Assembly (NCBI RefSeq): GCF_051622035.1 | Contig: NC_135355.1 | Coordinates: 22,932,486-22,996,485, forward strand | Direction of reading: 5' to 3' | DNA length: 64,000 nucleotides | From: Arctopsyche grandis | Taxonomy: Eukaryota > Arthropoda > Insecta > Trichoptera > Hydropsychidae | Shown: positions 22,627 through 33,900 of the stretch, piece after piece | How the letters are laid out: every line of letters begins with the position of its first letter | Position numbering within the stretch: position 1 is the first letter of the stretch | Notes under the pieces: generated by a model | The model's input: the letters and a program-made list of their open reading frames with translations, nothing else | Databases searched by the model: none | Told to the model about the DNA's origin: nothing | Position numbers and translations under genes: made by a program

Positions 22627-23504
22627 TATAAATTTATAATATAAATTATTATAATTTCGTTTTTGCAATTTATATGCATACTGAGCATCCCCCAAATCAA
22701 AATGATTTGATATACTTATTATGTAATATATTCTTTGGCATTAGAAATGTGTTATCATGTACTCAGCGATCTTAGTTTATAATATTTATTATGAAAGTGC
22801 TATTTGCTATATATATATATTATTATATTACATTTATATGTATTAATGTACAAATAAATATATATATTTGAATACAAACTTATATGTCTGTATAAAGAAT
22901 TATATTTGAACAACTTAATTACTTGTATGATAATGTACAAATAAAAAAATAAAAGTAAAATGGACATCTTTATATTTATATGAAGTTGTTGTGTTAATGA
23001 AGATGTCGACAAAGACTTTTTTTTCTATTTATGCAATATTTTCAATAACTATACACGTATAATCTATATATACATTATATAAATACACACTCGTATATGT
23101 AATGATATATTATATGTATTTATATGATATATGGAAGTATGTATAATATATGTTGTATACACAGTTTATTGGGATATCTCAAATTTTTGCTCTTTCATTT
23201 CTGTTTTTTTTTCTATTTGATGTTTTATATAAATTTTAAATAAATTAAATTTGTCTCAAGACAAAATATTCGATAATAATTTACATTCTATTACATTTAA
23301 TAATTAATTAATAGTCTATTCACGTTTGAAATTTTTATTTTTCTTACATTACATATTTATTATACCATTATGGTTACAATGACCTTTTAAATTGTATGTA
23401 TATCTATAAAAAAATTATGAAGAATGTTTTAAAAGATATATTTTGTTACAAATTTTACTTGATTTTTTTAAAGAATATTTATAAGTATAAATTTATAAAA
23501 TCAA
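22627..23504. other. Convergent intergenic region between NimC and NimB
   Basis: The 878 bp between the two stop codons are AT-rich and hold ATATAT and ATGTAT runs. AATAAA-like signals are present on both strands. No gene is seen. Confidence 0.5.
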
Positions 23505-26392
23505 TCATGGAATTAACATTTTAAGATGGTGGGGTAATGAACGACGGAATCTTTTAACGCACATCTGACTTCCTTTAACGCTTCTATCTTTAACAAATCC
23601 AGGAAGACAAAGACAAAGATTGGGACCGGAACAAACTCCATTTGGACATCCATTAGGACAATTTCCTACACACCTGTAAACACATACATATTTTACTATG
23701 ACTAAGAAAATTTCAAAACTTATATTAAAAATATAATATTATATATCGATTTAAACCTGGATCCAGAAGGATCTTTGGCGTCTTTAACGAATCCACTACG
23801 GCAAGTACATTGATTAGGACCAGTGCAGATTCCATTCAAACAGGGTTGCTCACAATGAGCAATACATTTTGTTCCTGTGTCATCCATGGTAAAGCCTATT
23901 CCACAACTACAGGTATTGGGTGCAATACATTCTCCTTGGTCACAGCCTCTGGTAAACAAACGAAAATTAAATTAGAATATTAAATCACCACTTATTTATT
24001 TACTAGTTTGATTGTTACATACTTAACACAAACTGGTGCACACTTGCCAAGATGATTTGTTTCGTAACCGGGCTTGCAAATACAGACGTTTGGTGCTGTG
24101 CAATCTCCATGATCGCATCCTTTGTCACATTTGGGCATACAAGTACCAGTTTTATCTGTTTCGTAACCACTTTCGCAAGTACATACCTCCGGTGCAGTAC
24201 AATTACCTATAGAAATAAAAATTTGAAATACAAGTAGAAATCAACTGAGATCATCAATCGCAATCGACAAGGTTATTAACACAATATTAGTACACATATG
24301 TACATATGAGTGGGTGCTACGACTTGGCGTGTCTAAAAAACATGTTTAAGAAAAATACACATCACACTTCTGATCGTAATATATATTTATAGAATACAGC
24401 GTTGCATGATAATGATCATGAAAGTTGATGAAAGTTGAAAAAGAAACCCAAGGTTTCTAAACTCTTCCAAAATCTATAGTAAGGGTACCATGAGATAGTC
24501 CCTTACCAAATATGGTAGCACTAAATTGAATATTTATTTTGGATTTGCATAGCAGACAAACATATACATATGTACAAAACAGCAGACAAATACATATGTA
24601 TGTACATACTTACAAAAAATCATTTTTATACATAGATATATAAGAAAATAAATAAATCACATAGACTACATATAATCAGGGGTGCCGAGAGGAATCCCGG
24701 GCATAAACTAAAAAAATATCTTTTCAATATATTTTTAATATGCGAAAAATCTATCAGAACTATTAGAAAAATACCTATATGTTGGTTGCTAATTTTTTTT
24801 AAATAATTGAATAAGAAAGTATGATATAACAGGTATGATTTCCGACTCGGGGCCCCTCGAGTAGTCAGGGCTCTGGAACTTTACCCCGGCTCCCCCCACC
24901 TCTCATCGACCCTGACTATAATATAAAACTCGAAAATTGTTCAAAAAGCTAATTTCAATTATGTATGCTAAAACTCGAACAAATAAATTAGATTGTATAG
25001 GTATAAATAAATGCAATTACCATGATAGCATCCTTTGGAGCACTTGGGTATACAGAATTTCATGTTGGGCTCTTCTGTGTAACCATTTTGGCAGACGCAT
25101 TCTTTATCTGGACCACAGTGTCCATTCAGACAACCGATAGGACACGTTGCAACGCAGAATCCATCTAGATTAAGTACATGATCTGGAAAACATGCACACA
25201 CGTTGGGTGCAATGCAACGCGCATTCACGCACTCATGTTCACAAACTGGCTCACATATTTTGAAATTGTGTATGTTTCGCTCATATCCGGGGCAACATTT
25301 ACGAATTTTACTGAATGCTGGACTTGACTGAAAATATTTAACATTTGTCCAATAAGATGGATATTTAAGAAAAAAATGTACAGTTTATATTTTGAATTTT
25401 TTATAGTAAAATGTTATTAATTTTTAACCAATTAGATATTTAAATTTATATACATTCATATTATGATATTTATTGAAAATGATATATTAAATATCTTCAA
25501 GGTGAATATTGTTCTTAGAATTTTTCATCTGACAAATATTATGTTGAAATTCTAAAGGAAACCATAAACAAGGAAAAATCGAAAAAATTTAACGATATCT
25601 TGTTTCGAATAAAGTAAAAAAAGATTTCAATGAATTTCCTAGAAATATATGTATTATTTCTAGTAAAAAAAAAAAAAAAATTCATATTCAATTCAAATTG
25701 TATTTAAAACTTTCGAAAATTTTGATTAAGTGATACTTTTTTTCCTTGTAATGAATAAACTATACATATGTACTTATTTCGTTTTGAAAAAAAAATAGTT
25801 TCATACTTACACCATTTCCTGCCGGAACATTTTTTGGATCTTTAACGAGTGTTATTGTGCTGTTGAGATAAACATGATAAAATTTAAATTTCAAATATTA
25901 TTACCAATTTCTATTATAATTACTGTACTGTAATTTAATAGTACTGACCATAATGATCAATACATACTAATTTACAATAGTTATGAACATTGTATGCATG
26001 CATGTTATGAAATATGTATGTATGTTTTAATTTCTTTCCAAACATGAGTTTATGCTGCTTTATTCAATTTTTTGATGGAATATAATATGTAAGATTTTAG
26101 TATGTTTATAATAAGTAAATACATACGGAACTTCTTCATAGCACACTCCTTTTTCATAATCCCTCGAAGGAGTATTGTTTTTGAATGTTGATGCTGCACC
26201 AGTGATATTTCTTAAACTGTGATAATTAGTTCCCCCATAAAATATAGAGGCATTATTTGATGCGCTGTGGACGCCACCTTTGACACCACTTTTAACACCC
26301 AACAGTGGTTCTCGTTCATGTTGAGGATGACTTAATATGCATAAATAGGTTGCTGATAGAGCGCTTAGGAGGAATAAGAACCTCATAGTCAT
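23505..26392 (-). CDS. NimB-type secreted EGF-repeat protein (6 exons, 388 aa)
   Basis: Exons on the minus strand: 26392-26127, 25859-25811, 25327-25021, 24206-24023, 23948-23757, 23673-23505. Every border is GT..AG, the phases (2, 0, 1, 2, 2) agree, and 1167 nt close on TGA. The first ATG gives a signal peptide (MTMRFLFLLSALSATYLCIL). A low-complexity Gly/Ser/Asn-rich stretch follows, then a NIM motif (RKCCPGYERN) and seven EGF units such as CEPVCEHECVNARC and CEQPCLNGICTGPNQC. The C-terminus is basic (KRFRRS) with no hydrophobic segment, so the product should be secreted. In Drosophila the NimB members are the secreted class of Nimrods and some bind bacteria or apoptotic cells. It faces the giant NimC gene and lies downstream of NimA on the same strand. 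Confidence 0.9.
24677..24914. mobile_element. hAT-like MITE in NimB intron 3
   Basis: The ends CAGGGGTGCCGAGAGG and CCTCTCATCGACCCTG are imperfect inverted repeats. Flanks CATATAAT and ACTATAAT match at six of eight positions, which fits an old 8-bp target duplication. The element is GC-richer than the intron. A related end occurs at 29007. Confidence 0.65.
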
Positions 26393-26619
26393 TTGTGTTT
26401 GCGAAGTAACTTAGAAGAGAATTACAAATATAAAATTATCACATCAAATTCTATATTTTATAGGAATTAATAAAAATAAAAATCTGCATGTGTTCACCTG
26501 TTAGATGTGGACAGGTCAGATGCAAATATGGCACTGACTGCTAAAATGCTTTTTTCTTTTCATACATCACACGGGTATATTCATTATAATGTAAGTCGTG
26601 GGAGTATGCTAATGTTGTA

Positions 26620-26656
26620 AGATAACCCATACATAACCATATGTTGTATCAGATAA
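26620..26656. promoter_or_regulatory. Two AGATAA motifs upstream of NimB
   Basis: AGATAA at 26620-26625 and 26651-26656 lie about 230-265 bp upstream of the NimB start codon, both in the same orientation. They are candidate GATA-factor sites for hemocyte expression. Chance occurrence cannot be excluded. Confidence 0.3.
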
Positions 26657-27016
26657 TGACGGTTTTCCTATTTAAATAATAAAAATCTTTGTGGTTTATT
26701 AATTTTTATATAAAATTAAATTTATATGTATGTTATGTATGTACATATGGAATTAAATTTGTATGTATGTATGTACATATATACAATTCAACATACAATT
26801 TGATAATAATGTCATATTAGGTTATTTGCATCTTTTTTATATTACATTTAACAGCTACTGTATGTATGTATGTAATTCAAGCTTAAATCATGCATTATTA
26901 TTAGTTGTATTTTTCAGCTGGTGTAAGTATTTTAGAATACGTAAATTATTTAGACGTGATAATTATATGTAAAATGAGGATATGTATGGTACAAGAGATT
27001 TACAATGTGTGTAGAG

Positions 27017-28021
27017 CAGTGCAACTCAAACTTTTTCAGTTGGCGGACCAGCATATATTTTTCAGTAATTCTCACGGACCAGCATCATATTTTAAAATAA
27101 AAAGGTGATATATGTATATGGTAACAAATAAAAATAAAATAAAAAGTAGCAAAATTTATTTTATTGAATTCAAAGAAGTACAATATGTATATACTTAGAC
27201 AAAGATAAAAAATGAAAAAAATAAAAACTAATGAGACATACAAATGAGCTTGTTTGTTATTAGATAACTTATCCAGTCGTGGTTTAATCGAAGACCATGC
27301 CACACGCAATGGATCATAAATATCCACAGTATTACAATGTTTTGTTTTAATTATACTCATGGTTGAGAAACCAGTCTCGCAAAGGTAAGTTGATGCAAAT
27401 GGTAAAAGAGTTTTCGCTGCAAGTTCATAAATATATGGGAATTCTACTTTTAATTTGATCCAAAAGCCTGCAAGTGAAGTTGTGGTTTCAAAACATTTTT
27501 TTTAATCTTGATTTGCAGTCAGATCAATTCGTTTATCTTCCAAATTAGGTAATATATCATCATTACATGGCAAAAATGGATTTCGTATCCATCCTTTTCC
27601 CTTTCGTGGATCATCATCTGGTGGTAAATAGAAATCGAATCGCTCTGATAAATTTGTCAAATGACAACTGATTATATCGCGCAAAGACGTCATATTAAAT
27701 GCTCCTCTTCTCCTTCGTAAATAATATCAGCCAAATTGTGAAACATGTCATAGCAATCGTTTGAAGCACGAATCTTCCATGTTTTTAGTTTTCGTTTCAA
27801 CCCATCTGTACTGTCTGCCATTGTGAAACAAGATGACATTCTTCCTTGCATGGATAAGCTAAGGTCATTCAAAATGTAAAAAATATCTGTCAAATAAGCT
27901 AGCTTGGCTATCCAGTCTATATTTTAAAATAGTTCTGACATAAGCTATTGTTCTATTTTTTTAATTACATATTTTTTCGCGGACCAGTAATGGGCCGCGG
28001 ACCATAGTTTGAGTAGCACTG
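27017..28021 (-). mobile_element. Degenerate hAT transposon with transposase remnants
   Basis: The ends CAGTGCAACTCAAAC and GTTTGAGTAGCACTG are inverted repeats of the hAT type. Flanks GTGTAGAG (27009-27016) and GTATAGAG (28022-28029) match at seven of eight positions. On the minus strand three broken open frames between 27893 and 27085 resemble the C-terminal half of ZBED/Charlie-like hAT transposases, with LNDLSLSMQGR, LSERFDFYLPPDDDPRKG and then a C-terminal IKPRLDKLSNNKQAH. Frame breaks and a missing N-terminal half make it inactive. It lies between NimB and NimA. Confidence 0.88.
27085..27893 (-). pseudogene. Broken hAT transposase (ZBED/Charlie-like)
   Basis: Three successive minus-strand fragments (27893-27690, 27693-27502, 27360-27085) are in family order but in different frames and with a gap. 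The N-terminal BED zinc finger and the first catalytic residues are absent. The conserved LPPDDDPRKG and DLTANQD region is the most recognisable part. There is no evidence of domestication because the frame is broken. Confidence 0.75.
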
Positions 28022-28029
28022 GTATAGAG

Positions 28030-29006
28030 CCCATATTGCGTCAAATATATTTTTGTTTCATCTATTGTATATGAAGTATTTATAAAAAATCGAAAGCGAG
28101 CTAGGAGGCTATCAAAAACGAGTTGTTTTTTTTATACATATATAATACAAAGAAGGTTGAAGCTATACATATGCAGCATGTGTAATATATTGAATTCGAA
28201 GAAATGTTTGCTTAAAAATTTCAAATAAATCTTGCCTGACGGCATTTCTTCTAAGAATTGGAAAAAAATAAAAATCCAAATTAATAAATACATGTCTTAT
28301 TTTTCTTTGGTTACAAGGTTATTCAAATAAGTAGTGTAACAATCTTTTATGAACAATATTACAAATTAAAATTACCTACAGTAATTGGAAGGTTGACTAT
28401 ATGCACCAATTAAACATATAATATTTTTTATCTCGTATGGTTTTACCATGCTCTCAAAAAGCAGGATGTGAACAAATGATCTTACTTCCTTCCAAGCTTA
28501 TCGTTACAATGTGGGCATTGCAAATTACACAGTAGATTGTGAATTACATTACCAAGAAATTTTAAATTAATGCAAAATAAATGTTATATCAGCGTAAGCT
28601 AAAAATGCAATATTTTTTTTTAATTGTTAAATAATTTTCAAAATATGTGGGCACATTAATTCATTTACAAATATTATTATTTATATTATGTTTAAATATA
28701 TATGTACAATGTATTGGAGTAATTTAAACATATATTAATTACAAATTCAGTTACATATACATAGTTATAAACATTTAACTTTTAAAATAATCACAGTTCA
28801 ACTTAATATTCGATTTAAAATGTATTATAATATTATTAGTTATATTTAATAAGATATACAAAAGTTATCATCTTAATTTATAGCACAAGTGTTTTACAAA
28901 ATATAAACCTTTTTGTTCAACAAATAGCTCAAAACATTTGGTTTGTTATTAATGACCGAATTAACTTGCCAATAAACTACAACAGTATGTATTGTATTTG
29001 TATGTA
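28030..29006. other. AT-rich spacer
   Basis: No coding or transposon feature is recognisable between the hAT copy and the next element. Confidence 0.4.
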
Positions 29007-30307
29007 CAGGCCTGACGAGAGGGGGGGAAAGGGTATGCAATTAACCCGGGCCCCCGTAAGTAATATGTACATTTATAGCAAAAGTATAAAAGCATTATTT
29101 GGCTTTTATACTCTTAGGGTTTTTTGGACACTAAGCAAACTGTTTTCGAGTGACGGATTTTTTCTACTTTTATGGCATTATGGAGAGATGAACGAATGAG
29201 ACTGGCATGTTAATGCACGTGTTTATTATATGACAGCTGAAGACAGAGTGAGTAGTAGCTCTCCGAACCCAGCCGGGTTGGTCCCCACTCGCAGGAAGGC
29301 AACCAAACTCGACCATGTCGTATAAGCGAGCCGCCACAGCATAATAAAATTCGGGGAAAGATCCATTCCGGTGTCTAGAATGGCCAGTTTCCTTGTCCAC
29401 AATATCCTAAACAAATTAGTCAAATAACCCCTGGCCGATTCAAGCAGGTAACAAGCGGACAGTTAAAAGTACGAGATTAGTGCATTTTTACATCGATAAT
29501 AAAGATAAAATCTTTCACTATTTGCAAATTCGACCTATTTGCAAATTTGCTATAAAACTTTTAACTCAAAATTGCAAATGTGATGCACGTGGTGTGGTAT
29601 TCCTAGAATAATTCAACAGAAATATACTAATAAATGATTGATTTTAATCGTTAAAAGTATCCGTTTGTCTTTCGACTTTAGGAAAACACGTTAAAATTTT
29701 GCTGCATAATTGCGAACGGTAGACCGGATTTAGAATATTTCAAATCAAAGTTAGTTTTTAAATTAATAATATTTGTCGTTTACTAATTCATTTTTAGTAT
29801 TCAACTGTTTTCTATGTTGATTATTTTAACCCATAATGAATATGTATCAATCTGAAGTATATAGAGACATTTTAAAAAGCTTTAACAGAAAAAAATCATC
29901 CCAAATTCAATACATTATTACCTACTATGTACCTGCTTTTCCATAAATAATATAAGTTGATATTTTACGGTTTTTTTATGTTATATAATGTTATATGTTT
30001 AATTTTTATTTCATGTACATATGACAGCATTATTTTTCAAATGAAACTATTTTTAACGTGTGTATACATATATTTTAATTATTTAATTTTTCATTTATTG
30101 TGTTGTTATAGTTTATTGTTATATTTAATTAATTTCGTTTGTTTCACTGTATTGTATTTATGTATATAAATTAATATGAAATATATTAGCAACGATTTTA
30201 ATTGAAATACCCACGTCACTTTTATTTTTTTACATATTTTGAAAAATTTTTTTTTCTAAAATGAGTCAAGGGGGGGTGCAGATCTTCAAATTTCTACCGG
30301 GGCCCTG
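29007..30307. mobile_element. Possible hAT-like element
   Basis: The left end CAGGCCTGACGAGAGG followed by a CCCGGGC block resembles the left end of the MITE at 24677. A GGGGG tract and CCGGGGCCCTG occur at the right, near 30260-30307. Flanking 8-mers match poorly. Inside, 29180-29410 is GC-richer and holds a short minus-strand frame I do not recognise. Confidence 0.4.
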
Positions 30308-30405
30308 TCTATATGATATTAATTTAAAATAATGGTTTTTTTCATTAAAAATTTGTTAAAGACTGACTTTGGGAAGTTATTTCACAACCAATTATTTATA
30401 ATTAT

Positions 30406-30835
30406 CGGTCTCCGTCACGGGCCCGAATGTGAAGTAACCCGAAAACGCAAATATCGGAAGGCAAAGATCGAAAATCGAAAGATCTTAAGTCGAAAGATCA
30501 AAAAAAAAAGGCTGCATGGTAAACGGTACATACTCACGTACATACTCACGTGCATACTCACGTACATACTCACGTACATACTCACGTACATACTCACTTA
30601 ATTTGCATTTGCAATTTAGGAACAGGCTTTTCCTCCCGTATTCCGCGCGCGCACATTAATACGGGAGGAAAAGCCTGTTCCTCTTGTTCCTGTTGTATCC
30701 TGCTCGCGCAAATTAAGTGAGTATGTACCGTTTACCATGCACCCTTTTTTTATCTTTCGACTTAAGATCTTTCGATTTTCGATCTTTGCCTTCCGATATT
30801 TGCGTTTTCGGGCGTTTCACATTCGGGCCCGTGAG
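30406..30835. mobile_element. Foldback-type MITE, expanded copy just 3' of NimA
   Basis: The arms match those at 9191-9505 and pair around a centre near 30645, where AACAGGCTTTTCCTCCCGTA is followed after a short GC-rich spacer by its complement. The right tip has changed to GTGAGGTAGAC. The left arm is lengthened by the 12-bp tandem array at 30526-30597. The element ends about 90 bp past the NimA stop codon, so it may lie in the NimA 3' untranslated region. Confidence 0.85.
30526..30597. repeat. Six 12-bp tandem repeats (GTACATACTCAC)
   Basis: The unit GTACATACTCAC is repeated six times with one G change. The other copies of the element have a single unit here, so this is a local expansion. 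Confidence 0.9.
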
Positions 30836-30924
30836 GTAGACACATAAATTAAACAGTGTAAGCCGTTTTGAATTACTGTTGAAAAAATATATATAATTTT
30901 CATTTAATTAATTATCTTTGCTTT

Positions 30925-33900
30925 TCATAATTCAGTCACAGCTTCATCGTGATTGTTTATAATTTCAGTAGCAGTAGCTGTAATTGGACGCCATGGAATT
31001 TCATCATATATTGGTTCGAGACATTCCATTTCCAAGGTATGTGTTTTATATTTTTCAAACTTTAATGCGTCTATTGCCTCTTCTGTTACAGGAAAACATA
31101 TTTCATTGGTATTCACGTGATTGGCAATTTCGTCGAATTTCATCTGCGGACGAAAACTTGAAGGCAACGTTCCAAATGAAACATTGTTTTGATGAAGTGT
31201 TGTCGTTATTGATAAACTGGCTGGTCTAGGTGGCTTCGGATGATCATAATGACATTCTAGAACTTCTGTAAATAATTATGAATTTTGTTTATTATAATAT
31301 ATATGTACATACAAACAACATGTGTCGCTATGATATTCATAAATAAATATAAATTAAACGTGCATACTTCATAAATACAAAATAACAATTTTTAGGGGAT
31401 GATTAAAACTTTTTTTATATATATTAATGTACATACATAACTGTTATCATTTTATTATGGTTTTAGATGTTTTAGCCAGAGTTGCATTTGGAATAATTAT
31501 AAAAGATCACATCAAAACATCGTTTGTTTACCAAAAGTGAATTTACGAGGTTTACAAGTAGGGTTAAAGACATGCAACTATAAATTTATATATATATATG
31601 TATATGTGCACGTGTAATGATTCGCTTTTCAATGTGTATTTTTTTTATGGCAACTTACTATTTTTGCACATTGAGTTTTCATTGAAATACACAAATAATG
31701 TGATAAATAAATACATATATGTATATTCACCCTTGAAGCTTTCCATCAACATAGGAGATATTGTATGCAATAAAACAGGTGCAGGGCTCATGAAGGGAAC
31801 AATTTTACTTTCATGTATTCCAGGTGATGAGGAATCTGAATTAATGTTTACATGTTTTGTTAGTACATATTTCAATGAATTAAACTGATGTACCAGTATC
31901 ATTAATATAATTTGTACATTATATTAAATTGTAATTAATATAATACAGTATCATTAATATAATTTGATTTTTAGTGATACGTGCACATGTAAGGTGATGT
32001 GGATAATTTTTGCCGTCGAGATTTTTTTCATTTCATTACCTTTTTATCATCTAAAATATTGGCCCAGCGGTCATTTTCAATAAAATAAATATAAGTTGAT
32101 TTAACATTAAAAAAATATTTTTTTCTTTTTTTAATGTCTAGTAATAAAGGTTTTAGTTTTGTTTGGAAATTTGAAGGCGAATAGAATAGTCCTCGGTAGT
32201 ATAGTGGTCAGTATCCCCGCCTGTCACGCGGGAGACCGGGGTTCGATTCCCCGCCGGGGAGTTTTTTTTTTTATATACTACTACCCTTCATACTAGATTG
32301 TAAATATAATTATAATCAAAAAATTCATACAATAAATGTTTTATTTTTAAATTATGATGATGTAGAACTTATAGAATAATATTTATATTGGTAGAAAATT
32401 GTTGAATATCAATTTTTTTTACATTTTCGCATTTTAAATCAAAATATTTGTAATGTCAGTGAATTAAATATAATCGGATATTATAGAAGATTAAATAAAC
32501 AGCTTAAAATGATTATATGTTATTTAAAATATAAAAAAATAGAAGTGGCCCATGGGGGGATCGAACCCACGACCTTCGCGTTATTAGCACGACGCTCTAA
32601 CCAACTGAGCTAATGGGCCGGTGAAGACGCGTGGTCATTATTATCATCAAATATAAAAATTGGTTAAAGCATAGAAAATTATGTATTGCTACGAAAAAAA
32701 AAAATACAAAGATTCTAAACAATCGGAATACTGTAGGACAGTTAGCTCAATCATTTGCGAAGTAAAACATAGAAAAGGCTTATAAAATGCCATAAACTTT
32801 GGAATATTTAAACATAAATAACAGTAATATTTATTAATATATGCTCGATAAAATAGAACGGATAAATTTAAAAATTATGGTAAAATACACATGTACATTT
32901 TTAATTCAAACTTTTAGTAATTATTTTTCAATTGTATCTTTATTTTTTTGTTTAGCTACATCACCAAATGAAATATTTTTATTATTACTATACTAGTGGC
33001 CTGTGTGCACATAATTGTGCACTCGGTAAAATATCGCAATTCGGATCAACGGAATTAATAGTTTATCAATTCCGTTAAAGAGAGGTATAGATAATGTGAC
33101 CATTTATTTTTGTCCTCAAAACGGGACATCTACCAATTTTTACGTAATAGTATGTGTATTCAAGAAAACGCGTACTTTTTCAGTTTTTATTTATTAATAA
33201 AAAGAACAGGAATGTTTATGAAGAATAGAAAAGAACAGGAATTAATTATTATAAATATAAAAAAAAATATGTTGTTTTTTATTTTTCTGATGAAAAAATT
33301 TTCTTAAGTATTACAGGGTTTGCTTTTAAATAAGAATGAAATTCTTGGCAGGATTTCTTAAAATTGATTTTAATTAACAGCATCGCTTTAAGAACTGCGA
33401 CTTGCAATTGCGTTTTTTCGGTCGTTCACAACTTGTTCATCTGTGAAAAGACTCTTTCTAAGCGAATTAAGACTGGAAACAATTTTTAAATTGTTACCGT
33501 GTGTTGCTCTCTTTTTGAAAACGGGACATTTCGACGTCCCGAAGCTGTGCTTGGGGACAACGGGACAGGCTACCTAAAAACAGGACGGTCCCGTTCAAAA
33601 CGGGACGTATGGTCACTTTAGGTATAGATGGTGTGGATGTATTTACATTAGCAAGAGAAACGAATACTATAAACCGAAAACCGAAAACTGAAAACCGAAC
33701 CGATATATACATATACATTTATTTTTTACCGAACCTGAACGAAAAAAATAACGGTTCGGGTCCCTGCATATTTCAGTTCTCATATCGTATCGTATGAACA
33801 TACGTATCTTATGTATGTTTTAAATATTTTCAATAGATGTCATTAAGTTTTGGTCTCTAAATATTTTAGGTTGAATAAGTTTTTTAAAAATAGTGTTTGT

